This document shows, in pieces, positions 51,980 through 60,798 of a stretch of 64,000 bases of DNA (positions within the stretch are counted from its first letter, which is position 1; every line of letters starts with the position of its first letter). Under the pieces are notes generated by a model, which was not told the DNA's origin, did not search any database, and saw nothing but the letters and a program-made list of their open reading frames with translations. The DNA is taken from positions 1 through 64,000 of the forward strand of contig WRLY01000003.1 of NCBI GenBank assembly GCA_009776305.1, given 5' to 3'. The stretch comes from Oscillospiraceae bacterium. Its GTDB lineage: Bacteria > Bacillota > Clostridia > Oscillospirales > Ruminococcaceae. The position numbers and the translations under genes were made by a program.

Positions 51980-53416
51980 CTACTCCCCTGCAATAAATAC
52001 CCCGAAAGCCTTATATGCCGTATAAACGTCATTCTTAGCCGTAATTTCAAGCGGCGCGTGCATTGAAAGCACAGGCACGCCAACGTCAATAACGTCAATG
52101 TTTAGGTTAGCTAAAAACATAGCTACCGTCCCGCCGCCGCCGAGGTCAACCTTGCCGAGTTCGCCCGTCTGCCAGGCTATTTTGTTGTCGTCAAACAATT
52201 TCCTTACTTCTGCCGTAAATTCCGCGCTGGCGTCACTGGTTCCGGACTTGCCGCGCGAACCGGTAAACTTTGTCACAGCCACGCCGTAGTTTAAATAGGC
52301 TACGTTTAATTTTTCATTCACATCGGGGAATGTCGGGTCGAAACCTACGTTTACATCGGCTGAAAGGCATTTTGAATTACTCAAAAGCGTTCGAACAGGC
52401 AGGTTTTGCATATCTGCCAAATCGTTAAGGAAAAATTCCAAATAGGAGGATTTAAGCCCTGTATTTCCGTCGCTGCCCACTTCCTCCTTATCGGTTAAGA
52501 TAACAACCGCCGTCCTTTTCGGGGCTTTCTTTAAGTCTAAAAGGGCTTTCAGGGCGGTATAGGCGCAAACCCTGTCGTCCTGTCCGTAAGAACCTATAAG
52601 CGAACGGTCAAACCCTACATCGCACGCCTTAAACGCCGGCACTAATTCAAGCTCCGCGCTTAAAAAATCGGCTTCGTTCAGACCGTATTTTTCATTTAAA
52701 AGCTTCATAATATTAAGCTTTACAAGATTACTCCCGCCGGCGGGGTCGTTTCCATCGTCCTCTTTAAAAGGACGAGAGCCGATTAGAATATTCAACTCCT
52801 CCCCTTTTATTAGTTGATTTGCGGGTCGTTTATACTGTTCCTCGGCAAGATGCGGCAATAAATCCGTAACCGCGAAAACAGGGTCGGCGGCGTCTTCGCC
52901 TATATTGACTTTTACAACCGACAGGTCTGATTTCACGATTACGCCATGCAGAGCAAGCGGGACGGCAGTCCACTGATATTTCTTAATTCCGCCGTAATAA
53001 TGGGTTTTAAAATAGGCAAGCTCCGCCTCCTCATAAAGCGGACGCTGTTTTAAATCTAAGCGAGGCGAATCTATATGCGCCGCTAATAAATTTACGCCGT
53101 TTTTCAAATCATCTTTACCGATTACGGCGGCGATTACGCTTTTTTGGCGGTTAAGCTTGTAGACTTTATCGCCGACTTTATATTTTTTGCCGATTTCAAA
53201 CTCTGAAAAACCCGCCTTTATGCAAGCCTCAACCGCCTGCTCAACCGCCTCGCGCTCGGTTTTTGCCACATTGAGGAAACTTTTATACCCCTCGCAGAAT
53301 TTATCGGCTTTTTTCTGCTCTTCTTGTGTGAAGATTTTAGCGGTGTTTTTTCTTTGCAGAAAAAGTTTTTCCTGCAAATCTTTGGATTTGCTTTTTTTAT
53401 TATCTTGATTAGCCAT
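51980..53416 (-). CDS. M18 aminopeptidase
   Basis: A 478-residue cobalt or zinc aminopeptidase of the aspartyl/M18 family: LLAAHIDSPRLDLKQRP with the first metal His, HYYGGIKKYQWTAVPLALHG, the catalytic Glu and metal ligands in VILTDKEEVGSDGNTGLKSS, and SMHAPLEITAKNDVYTAYKA at the C-terminus. It trims N-terminal residues from peptides in the cytosol. The ATG at 53416 follows GAAAGG. It lies directly downstream of the transglycosylase gene. Confidence 0.93.
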   Translation of the reverse strand: MANQDNKKSKSKDLQEKLFLQRKNTAKIFTQEEQKKADKFCEGYKSFLNVAKTEREAVEQAVEACIKAGFSEFEIGKKYKVGDKVYKLNRQKSVIAAVIGKDDLKNGVNLLAAHIDSPRLDLKQRPLYEEAELAYFKTHYYGGIKKYQWTAVPLALHGVIVKSDLSVVKVNIGEDAADPVFAVTDLLPHLAEEQYKRPANQLIKGEELNILIGSRPFKEDDGNDPAGGSNLVKLNIMKLLNEKYGLNEADFLSAELELVPAFKACDVGFDRSLIGSYGQDDRVCAYTALKALLDLKKAPKRTAVVILTDKEEVGSDGNTGLKSSYLEFFLNDLADMQNLPVRTLLSNSKCLSADVNVGFDPTFPDVNEKLNVAYLNYGVAVTKFTGSRGKSGTSDASAEFTAEVRKLFDDNKIAWQTGELGKVDLGGGGTVAMFLANLNIDVIDVGVPVLSMHAPLEITAKNDVYTAYKAFGVFIAGE

Positions 53417-53439
53417 TGTTTTTTGTCCTTTCATTTAAA

Positions 53440-54042
53440 TTAATTATACAACATAATATAATTATCATACGCAGTTTTGACCTTATTAACATAATGCTTT
53501 GTTTGAGGGTCGGGAACTTCTTTAAGGGTTTTGCCATCAGAAGAAAATCTGCTATCGGCAAGCCAGCCGTTCACACGTTGGTCTCCTACGAAATATGCCG
53601 CTGTCGCGCATACCATGTCGCCGTTATACTGATTAAGATGATACCGGATTAAATAAGAACCGAACCGTATATTTTCACTCGGTATAAACATATCGTCAAA
53701 ATCAAGCCCGTCTTCGTAAAATCTGTATTTTTTGAGCCAGTTATAGGTTTCTTCCATAATCTGCATTAAGCCCCGCGCCCCCATATTAGATACAGCGTCG
53801 GATTTGAAACCGCTTTCGGTCTTTATTACGGCGTAAAGCAAAAATTTATCAATCTCGTATTCTCGTGCGTATTTCTCTACATATTCGGAGTACTCAATCG
53901 GGTGGGTATTGAGAAGATAGCGCCATTCAAGATAATCATATAACGTCTTCCCCAAGACCGCTATGATGGCGATAATAAGAAACGTTATGATAATCGCCGT
54001 CACGGAAAACTTCTTTTTTCTTTTTGTTTTTTTTAATGTCAT
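53440..54042 (-). CDS. Membrane-anchored lytic transglycosylase
   Basis: A 200-residue protein: basic start, one transmembrane helix (VTAIIITFLIIAIIAVLGKT), then an SLT goose-lysozyme-like domain with catalytic Glu in AVIKTESGFKSDAVSNMGA, RGLMQIMEETYNWL and VCATAAYFVGDQRV. It cleaves the glycan strands of peptidoglycan. It lies 11 nt downstream of coaE. Confidence 0.9.
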   Translation of the reverse strand: MTLKKTKRKKKFSVTAIIITFLIIAIIAVLGKTLYDYLEWRYLLNTHPIEYSEYVEKYAREYEIDKFLLYAVIKTESGFKSDAVSNMGARGLMQIMEETYNWLKKYRFYEDGLDFDDMFIPSENIRFGSYLIRYHLNQYNGDMVCATAAYFVGDQRVNGWLADSRFSSDGKTLKEVPDPQTKHYVNKVKTAYDNYIMLYN

Positions 54043-54053
54043 TAAATCTACCC

Positions 54054-54683
54054 TTAATAGCGGGCGTGAATACCCCGCCCTACCTTCAGCGTCTCAATTA
54101 TTTCAAAAATTCTCTTTAAAAAACTTTCTTCATCGCCGTCATTGCTTATAATAAAATCGGCTTTTTCCTTATAAAAATCCACGCTCGGTTGAGCGTTCAA
54201 TCTCATAACGGCGCTTTCCCTATGAATTCCGTCCCTTTTTATAATTCGCCTGACGCATATTTCCATATCGGAAACTACCGCTAAAATTTTACTGCATAAA
54301 TCATCCGCGCCACTTTGATAAAGCGTGGGGGCATCAAGCAAGAAATTGCGCCCACCGTTTTGGGCTTGATTTAAGATATAAAAATTTATATCGTAAATTA
54401 CATACGGAAAGACGATTTTCTCATAACGGGCTAATTTCTCCCTGTCGGAAAAAACTAATCCCGCCATTTTAATACGGTCGAATTCACCATTATCCGAATA
54501 GCCCTCGGGGAAGACGCATCTTACCGCATCGGCACAGGGCGGTTGTGAAATTACCCGCCTTGCTTGCTTATCGCAGTCGATTACACAAAAGCCGTTCTCT
54601 GCGAAAATCTTAGAGGCAGAGGTTTTACCCGAGCCGGACATGCCGGTGAGACCGATTATATTTAATTCGTTAAAATTTATCAT
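54054..54683 (-). CDS. coaE: Dephospho-CoA kinase
   Basis: A 209-residue P-loop kinase for the last step of CoA synthesis: LNIIGLTGMSGSGKTSASKI, CVIDCDKQARRVI, LLDAPTLYQSGADDLCSKIL. Homologous to CoaE over its full length; the LID region is IIKRDGI. I start at the ATG at 54683 with the AAAGGCG site. Confidence 0.9.
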   Translation of the reverse strand: MINFNELNIIGLTGMSGSGKTSASKIFAENGFCVIDCDKQARRVISQPPCADAVRCVFPEGYSDNGEFDRIKMAGLVFSDREKLARYEKIVFPYVIYDINFYILNQAQNGGRNFLLDAPTLYQSGADDLCSKILAVVSDMEICVRRIIKRDGIHRESAVMRLNAQPSVDFYKEKADFIISNDGDEESFLKRIFEIIETLKVGRGIHARY

Positions 54684-54718
54684 TGTTTCGCCTTTAAGAG
54701 CCTTATATGTTATAATAT

Positions 54719-55891
54719 TCAATAAAGCTGTTCTAATTCGCTTCCGTCAAAGCGTATGCGGCAATTAGTAGTTGAGGTGCTCCAAAAATAAACCCGATCG
54801 CCCTGCACCGTAATATTGAGCGCTCTGACGTCGCATAATTTTATATTTTCCGAACCGTCTGTATTCATTCTGTATAAATTCCAACCGTCGCTCCAATTAC
54901 TGTAAAATATAAAGTCTTCATGTACATTGAAATACGCTATATCGTTTTCGCTGAGTAAAACCGCCTGTGCGTTTATGTCCGTCGGAATTCTGTAAAGACC
55001 GTATATCGCGCCGCTTTGAGCAGAGTCAATTGACGAGGCGGCAATCGGCACTGCATCACTACGTCCGCCGACATAATAAATCCACCCGCCGTCTGTAACG
55101 ATACCGCCTACCGCACCGTCGATTATTTTAGTATTTTCCGTTCCGTCAGTACGAATTTTATAAGCGCCGTCCTGATAAATGCGCGAACCGTCTGAAATTC
55201 CGGCTGAATAATAAATCAGGTCGCTATAAACGCTTAAATAATAACAATAAACGGCGGCAATACAGGTTCTTTCGGTTCCGTCGGTACGAATTTTATAAAT
55301 GCCGTAATCTCCGGAAGCGTCATCTCGACCTTTATTTGCGGGAATGCAATAATAAATCCAATCTCCAACTAAGGTAACATAATCGCTTTGGTCGCTGTTA
55401 ATCTGTGTGCGCTCTGAACCGTCGGTACGGACTTTATAAATATATCCGTCCTCCGTCCAATTGCTGTAATAAACCCAGTCATTGGCTACATTTATGTAAA
55501 AACTCCAATCGTCGTTTAATTGCGTTTTCTCGGAGCCATCCTCGCGCATTTTAAATAAGCGGCGGTCAACTTCCAAATCTTTACTTTGATTAGTGAAATA
55601 AATCCAATCGCCGTCGTATGCCGTCGTACCGCTGTTTTGAATATTGCTTGCGCTGTTCCCGCGTTCAAATGTGGCGGAAATTTCAATCGTTTCGACTGCG
55701 TATTCTTCAATTTCAATTGCTTGGGTTTCGGCGGTTTCGTATTCTGTTATATCGGTTTGGGTAGCTACGACTATTATTTCGCCGTATTGCTCATAAAGGC
55801 GTGCCCCGCGGACTTCGTCAAGCTGTTCTGTATTTTTCGTGCAAGCGGTTATTAATAAGCAAAAAATCATGATAAATATAAGCTTTTTCAT
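54719..55891 (-). CDS. Beta-propeller lipoprotein (DUF5050-like)
   Basis: A 390-residue lipoprotein: start MKKLIFIMIFCLLITACTKN with Cys17 as lipobox cysteine, then a low-complexity Thr/Glu spacer, then about seven repeats of the type GDWIYFTNQS / LFKMREDGSEKTQLNDD / DWVYYSNWTE / YKVRTDGSERTQIN. Such repeats fold as a beta propeller in extracellular proteins of Clostridia; ligand unknown. The ATG at 55891 follows GGGAGG. Confidence 0.85.
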   Translation of the reverse strand: MKKLIFIMIFCLLITACTKNTEQLDEVRGARLYEQYGEIIVVATQTDITEYETAETQAIEIEEYAVETIEISATFERGNSASNIQNSGTTAYDGDWIYFTNQSKDLEVDRRLFKMREDGSEKTQLNDDWSFYINVANDWVYYSNWTEDGYIYKVRTDGSERTQINSDQSDYVTLVGDWIYYCIPANKGRDDASGDYGIYKIRTDGTERTCIAAVYCYYLSVYSDLIYYSAGISDGSRIYQDGAYKIRTDGTENTKIIDGAVGGIVTDGGWIYYVGGRSDAVPIAASSIDSAQSGAIYGLYRIPTDINAQAVLLSENDIAYFNVHEDFIFYSNWSDGWNLYRMNTDGSENIKLCDVRALNITVQGDRVYFWSTSTTNCRIRFDGSELEQLY

Positions 55892-55925
55892 CTTCCGCCT
55901 CCCGTAAAATATATTTTCTTTGAAA

Positions 55926-56909
55926 TCAACTAAGCCGCACCACATTAAACTCTGCCGCTCTCACCAACCTGTTGTACACCGCAAGTCCGATTCCCTCAGG
56001 TTTCGGCAACCTCACAAAAATCCGCTTTGCGCCAAACTCGTCAAGCTCACGCAGTTTTGCGAACAGTATTTTTGCCCCTTGGTCGGCATAGTCTGAAAAA
56101 GTCAGTTTGAAATCGCTTTCTTTTTTATTTGCGTCAACATATTTCGCGAATTCTTCCCCACTTTCAGCAATCACGGCAATCACTTCGGCTTTTGGGGAAT
56201 AATGCTTATACGCTGTTCCCGGACTTCTCGGCGGCGAACCGCCGCCCTTATTTTTTCCGAGAACCACTTCATCAATAATTATTTCGGCAAATTTACCTAA
56301 TTCCTCTGCCGTAACCGCACCGGGGCGCAAAATCCTGATTTTTTTATCATCTTCAAACGCAATCACCGTGCTTTCCACCCCGCAGGAGCAAGTCCCCCCG
56401 TCGATTATGAGCGGGATTTTACCGTTTAAGTCGGCGAAAACATGCCCTGCTTTGGTAGGACTGGGACTTCCCGAAACATTCGCCGACGGCGCGGCAAGCG
56501 GGACACCGCAATGTCTTATTATTTCCAATGCCGCAGGATTATTCGGAACCCGTACCGCCGCAGTGTCCAAACCGCAACTTATTTCTTCGGGTATAACGCT
56601 GCCGACTGTCCGACGAAATATCATGGTTAAGGGTCCAGCCCAAAATTTTTCCGCTAATTCCTCCGCAATCGCCGGTATTTCCAACCCTAAACCCTTTGCC
56701 ATTTCCAAATCCGTAACATGAACGATTAGCGGATTGTCGCGGGGTCTGCCTTTGGCGGCGAAGATTTTTTCAATTGCCGCAGAATTAAGGGCGTTTGCGG
56801 CAAGCCCGTAGACGGTCTCGGTTGGAATCGCAACAATTTCCCCCGACTGAAGCAATTCCACCGCTTTGGCTATTGAAGTTTCATCGGCTTTTTTTATTAT
56901 TGTATTCAT
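55926..56909 (-). CDS. tsaC: Threonylcarbamoyl-AMP synthase (Sua5/TsaC)
   Basis: A 327-residue protein: YrdC-domain SGEIVAIPTETVYGLAANAL, IFAAKGRPRDNPLIVHV, AAPSANVSGSPSPTKA, and the C-terminal Sua5 domain after about 200 residues (SPGTAYKHYSPKAEV). It makes threonylcarbamoyl-AMP for t6A37 in tRNA. Its first codons overlap the remnant of a PH-domain gene. Confidence 0.95.
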   Translation of the reverse strand: MNTIIKKADETSIAKAVELLQSGEIVAIPTETVYGLAANALNSAAIEKIFAAKGRPRDNPLIVHVTDLEMAKGLGLEIPAIAEELAEKFWAGPLTMIFRRTVGSVIPEEISCGLDTAAVRVPNNPAALEIIRHCGVPLAAPSANVSGSPSPTKAGHVFADLNGKIPLIIDGGTCSCGVESTVIAFEDDKKIRILRPGAVTAEELGKFAEIIIDEVVLGKNKGGGSPPRSPGTAYKHYSPKAEVIAVIAESGEEFAKYVDANKKESDFKLTFSDYADQGAKILFAKLRELDEFGAKRIFVRLPKPEGIGLAVYNRLVRAAEFNVVRLS

Positions 56910-57019
56910 TTATTTTTTCTTCCAATAATCTTAAAAATTCTTGCTTATTTTTCGGCGAAATATAAATGACGTATGAACAATACGTGAATGTACCAATCGA
57001 TTTTTGACTTGAATTTCAT
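56881..57019 (-). pseudogene. Remnant of a small bacterial PH-domain protein gene
   Basis: Five nt after the prfA stop, an ATG with a GGAGG site opens MKFKSKIDWYIHVLF, the usual start of small bacterial PH-domain (bPH_4-like) membrane proteins. The frame stops after 24 codons. In another frame, overlapping tsaC's first codons, YVIYISPKNKQEFLRLLEEK appears, which is the typical C-terminal end of the same family. The membrane and PH core between them is missing. I read this as one gene reduced by an internal deletion. The family identification rests on the two terminal motifs only. Confidence 0.55.
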
Positions 57020-57023
57020 TGCT

Positions 57024-58100
57024 TTACCCCTCCTGCACGTTTGCCAATTTCGCCGTCTGGTCAGCAATTCTAAGCGCGTCAAAAACCTCGTCGCAGTCCC
57101 CGTTCATAATGTTGATTAGCTTATAAAGAGTTAAGCCGATTCTGTGGTCTGTAACCCGCCCCTGAGGGTAATTATAGGTCCTGATGCGCTCCGAGCGGTC
57201 ACCCGTGCCGACCTGAATTTTACGCTGTTCGGCGATTTTACCCGTTTGCTCAGAGATTGCCGCATCATAAAGCTTACTGTACAGCATTTTCATTGCCTTA
57301 TCTTTATTTTTATGCTGACTGCGCTCCTCCTGGCACTCAACCACAATTCCCGACGGCTGATGGATTATACGGATTGCCGACTCGGTTTTATTCACATGCT
57401 GACCGCCCGCGCCGCCCGCGCGAAAAGTCTGGAAAACCAAATCGGCAGGATTGATTTCAACGTCAACCTCCTCTACCTCAGGCAGTACCGCCACGGTTAT
57501 AGTGGAGGTGTGAACCCTGCCCTGCGCCTCGGTTTCCGGCACACGCTGAACCCTGTGAACCCCGCTCTCATACTTCATTTTGGCGTAAACTCCTTCGCCC
57601 TGTACCGAAAAGCCTACTTCTTTAAAACCGCCGAGTTCGGTGGGGTTGGAGTTAATTATTTCAACTTTCCAGCCTTTTACCTGAGCGTACATTGTGTACA
57701 TTCTGTACAGTGAATTGGCAAAAAGCGCGGCTTCATCACCGCCCGCTCCGCCGCGTATTTCTATAATAACACTTCTGTCATCGTCCGGGTCGCACGGAAG
57801 CAACAGAATTTTAAGCTCTTCCTCAAAGCGGAAGATTTTTTCTTTGCTTTCGTCAAGCTGTAACTGTGCCATTTCTTTTAGCTCGGCGTCAAGTCCGCCC
57901 TCGCTTAACATAAGTTTGGCTTCCTCAAATTCGTCCCGTGCATTTTTTAATTCCATGTACTTATCCACAATCGGGGTCAGCGCCTTATGCTCCCGCATAA
58001 GGGTTTTATAAAGCTCCTGGTCATTTATGACCTCGGCGTCCGAAAGCTTTTGATTGATTTCCTCATAGCGTTTTCCCGCCATTTCAAGTTTATCTGTCAT
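57024..58100 (-). CDS. prfA: Peptide chain release factor 1
   Basis: A 358-residue release factor. The peptidyl-hydrolysis motif is FRAGGAGGQHVNKTESA, the codon-reading PxT tripeptide is in HRVQRVPETEAQGRVHTST, and the C-terminal KTYNYPQGRVTDHRIGL-like NYPQGRVTDHRIGLTLY is present. Recognises UAA and UAG. Strong GAAAGG ribosome site. The hemK/prmC methylase gene is not adjacent. Confidence 0.97.
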   Translation of the reverse strand: MTDKLEMAGKRYEEINQKLSDAEVINDQELYKTLMREHKALTPIVDKYMELKNARDEFEEAKLMLSEGGLDAELKEMAQLQLDESKEKIFRFEEELKILLLPCDPDDDRSVIIEIRGGAGGDEAALFANSLYRMYTMYAQVKGWKVEIINSNPTELGGFKEVGFSVQGEGVYAKMKYESGVHRVQRVPETEAQGRVHTSTITVAVLPEVEEVDVEINPADLVFQTFRAGGAGGQHVNKTESAIRIIHQPSGIVVECQEERSQHKNKDKAMKMLYSKLYDAAISEQTGKIAEQRKIQVGTGDRSERIRTYNYPQGRVTDHRIGLTLYKLINIMNGDCDEVFDALRIADQTAKLANVQEG

Positions 58101-58138
58101 GGTTGTAATCGTTGCCTTTCTTCACTTTAGGTTCTTAA

Positions 58139-59314
58139 TTATTTTGTCTGTCTCGAATTGGGGGTCTTCATTAACTTTCTTATAATCGCACCCAGAGGCT
58201 TATATATACCGCCCTCAAAGGTTTTCTTTACCTGTTTCAGTTCGTCCGATATTCTGATTCCCTGCGGGCAAAGCGGAATGCACTTTCTGCAATTGGTGCA
58301 AAGTGAAGCCCTATAAGCGCCCGCACACTGCACATAGTTAATAAAAGCCTTAAAACCGCCCTCAATTTCAATATCGTTATAAAGAGAAAAGCAAAGTGGT
58401 ATATCAACCCCGAAATTACAGGGCATACAATAACCGCAGCTTGTGCAGGAAACCCTTGTTTTCCCCATGATAAGCTCTCTCGCATCATCAAACATATCCG
58501 ACTGCAACAACGAAATTTCATAAGTTTCCTCGTCTGAGGCGGTTATAATATTTTCCTCCAAGACTTCAAGACTGCTCATTCCCGAAAGTACCGTAAGTAC
58601 CTCATAATGACTGAAAACCCATCTTAAAGCCCATTCGGCGGGGGAATATTCAGCTCCCCGCTCAGCAAATAATTTCAGCGCACCTTCAGGCAGTCCAACG
58701 GCAAGCTTACCACCGCGTAGCGGTTCCATTACAATTACGGGGATTCCCTTTTTCTCTGCGTAAAGTAACCCGCTTTTTCCCGCCTGATTATTTTCATCGA
58801 AATAATTATACTGAATCATGGTAAAATCCCAGTCGTAAGCGTCTAAGAGCGCCTTAAAACCGTCCGCGCCACCGTGATAGGAAAACCCGAGATTCTTAAT
58901 TTTGCCGCTTTTCTTTTTCTCCTCAATCCACTCTTTTATACCCAAGCCAACCAACCTGTACCAACTTTCAGGACCGCTCAACATGTGCATAAGATAATAG
59001 TCTATATAATCTGTGCGAAGACGCTCCAACGAGCCTTTAAAATATTTGTCGAAGTCGGAGGATTTCTTGACAAAAAAAGTCGGCAATTTAGTTGCTATAT
59101 TTATTCTGCTACGCAGGTCGTTTTTTTCTGTGATTTTACCGAGAGTAACCTCACTTCCGGGATAAATATACGCCGTGTCGAAATAATTCACGCCGTTTTC
59201 GACCGCCGTAACAACCATTTTTTCAGCGTCGGCAAAATCCTTGGGAAAACGCATACAGCCGAACCCAAGCAGTGAAACTTTTTCGCCGTTTTTAAAATTA
59301 AGCCTGTAATTCAT
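58139..59314 (-). CDS. Aldo/keto reductase with C-terminal ferredoxin domain
   Basis: A 391-residue protein. The first about 290 residues form the aldo-keto reductase barrel (VSLLGFGCMRFP, YFDTAYIYPGSE, INIATKLPTFFVK, DYIDYYLMHML). The C-terminal part has two [4Fe-4S] motifs, CTSCGYCMPC and CTNCRKCIPLCPQGI. Such fusions are common in anaerobes and may couple carbonyl reduction to ferredoxin. The substrate is unknown. The ATG at 59314 follows GGGGG and the promoter is at 59362-59390. Confidence 0.9.
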   Translation of the reverse strand: MNYRLNFKNGEKVSLLGFGCMRFPKDFADAEKMVVTAVENGVNYFDTAYIYPGSEVTLGKITEKNDLRSRINIATKLPTFFVKKSSDFDKYFKGSLERLRTDYIDYYLMHMLSGPESWYRLVGLGIKEWIEEKKKSGKIKNLGFSYHGGADGFKALLDAYDWDFTMIQYNYFDENNQAGKSGLLYAEKKGIPVIVMEPLRGGKLAVGLPEGALKLFAERGAEYSPAEWALRWVFSHYEVLTVLSGMSSLEVLEENIITASDEETYEISLLQSDMFDDARELIMGKTRVSCTSCGYCMPCNFGVDIPLCFSLYNDIEIEGGFKAFINYVQCAGAYRASLCTNCRKCIPLCPQGIRISDELKQVKKTFEGGIYKPLGAIIRKLMKTPNSRQTK

Positions 59315-59361
59315 AATGTCCCCCAAACTCTCTACCATAGTGCAAATTCCCAACAAATAAC

Positions 59362-59390
59362 AGTATAGCACATTTGGCATTTTTAGTCAA
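59362..59390 (-). promoter_or_regulatory. Sigma-A promoter of the aldo/keto reductase gene
   Basis: Minus strand TTGACT (59385-59390), 17-nt spacer, TATACT (59362-59367). Confidence 0.7.
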
Positions 59391-59470
59391 TATTTTTGAG
59401 TACCCGTGCCTGATATTAAGAAAATTTCCCCTTTTCATGCAATTAATTAACATTTTTTAAACATTTGTTC

Positions 59471-59499
59471 TTGAAATAATATAATAAATATGGTACAAT
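59471..59499 (+). promoter_or_regulatory. Sigma-A promoter of the HD-GYP/histidine kinase genes
   Basis: TTGAAA (59471-59476), 17-nt spacer, TACAAT (59494-59499). It is followed by a 90-nt leader without a recognisable riboswitch. Confidence 0.65.
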
Positions 59500-59588
59500 A
59501 TACTATGAAATAAGAATTTGCGAGATATTTCGCATTAATTTCAATAGTAACTGACCGGATAATTATTTATTTTTGTGAGGTGCAATAC

Positions 59589-60713
59589 ATGATATTTCCC
59601 CGAAAACCTATAATTTTCGCCGTAGACGATGACAAAATAATACGCGAACACGTTGAAACAATATTAGCAAAAGACTATATTGTAAAATCATTTGACTGCG
59701 CTAAAGCGGCTTTGAAAGAACTCAAAGCTAACCCTGCCGACCTTATTTTAGTTGACTTCAACATGCCGGAAATGACGGGGTTGCAAATGCTTGAGGCAGT
59801 TTTAGCCGACCGGGTATTAAAAGAAATCCCAGTAATATTTCTGACCGGCTCGGCTGAGGGCGATGACGAAGTACAGGCATTGCGAACAGGCGCGTTAGAT
59901 TACATAACCAAGCCAATACGCCCCGAGGTTTTACTTACAAGGCTCGGCAATCAGCTTGAGCTTCAAAATTACAGAAAAAACCTTGAAAAGTTAGTTCGGG
60001 AAAGAACACACGACCTAAACGAGGCGCTGACTCTTTTAAAATTAAGAGAAGACGTAACCCTAAACCTACTTGCCCGCGTCACCGAAATGCGCGATTCCGA
60101 AACCGGCTGTCATATTGAACGTACTACCGAATTCGTAAGAATCATAGTTGACGAGTTGCTTTTAAACCCTTCGGACGGTTATAACCTGACCAAAGACCAG
60201 GGTAATGATATAATCAAGTCCGCAAAGCTTCACGACCTTGGTAAAATCGCCATTCCCGACGGTATATTGCTGAAACCCGGAAAACTTGAGCCTTTCGAGT
60301 TTGAGATTATAAAAACCCATACCACAGAGGGTGAAAAACTGCTTTCAGGCGCAATGGATAATATGAAAATGCTTGAAACCAACAACATAACCCACAGCGA
60401 GGGCAGTCACATTGTCAACAGCGATAACTTTTTAAAAACTGCATGCGACATAACCTACAACCACCATGAAAAGTGGAACGGCAACGGCTATCCCCGTGGT
60501 CTTAAAGAGGCTGAAATTCCGCTTTCGGCGCGGATTGTAGCAATTGCCGACGTCTACGACGCCCTGACCTCAAAAAGACCGTACAAAGAGCCTTTCTCAC
60601 ATGAGGAATCTGCGAAAATCATCTCCGACGACAGCGGACAGCACTTTGACCCTCATTTAATTGAAATTTTTAAAAAGCATCATAAGGAATTTGAAAAAAT
60701 CTCAAAGTCATAA
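59589..60713 (+). CDS. Response regulator with HD-GYP phosphodiesterase domain
   Basis: A 374-residue protein: REC domain (acidic pair in FAVDDDKII, phosphorylatable Asp56 in LVDFNMPEM, Lys in YITKPI), a coiled-coil linker, and an HD-GYP domain with SAKLHDLGKIAIPDGILLKP (His215-Asp216), NHHEKWNGNGYP (GYP at 300-302) and VAIADVYDALTSKRPYKEP. The active-site motifs are intact, so it should degrade c-di-GMP. About 25 residues are inserted between the HD and GYP parts. The ATG at 59589 follows GAGGTG by 7 nt. Confidence 0.93.
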   Translation: MIFPRKPIIFAVDDDKIIREHVETILAKDYIVKSFDCAKAALKELKANPADLILVDFNMPEMTGLQMLEAVLADRVLKEIPVIFLTGSAEGDDEVQALRTGALDYITKPIRPEVLLTRLGNQLELQNYRKNLEKLVRERTHDLNEALTLLKLREDVTLNLLARVTEMRDSETGCHIERTTEFVRIIVDELLLNPSDGYNLTKDQGNDIIKSAKLHDLGKIAIPDGILLKPGKLEPFEFEIIKTHTTEGEKLLSGAMDNMKMLETNNITHSEGSHIVNSDNFLKTACDITYNHHEKWNGNGYPRGLKEAEIPLSARIVAIADVYDALTSKRPYKEPFSHEESAKIISDDSGQHFDPHLIEIFKKHHKEFEKISKS

Positions 60714-60798
60714 ATTTGCGGACTTTTGTATTCAAGCTTATAAAGAGCGAGGGTGTTGCTTTCGATGCAAAGAAATATAAGGCAGTAAGAAAAATTTT

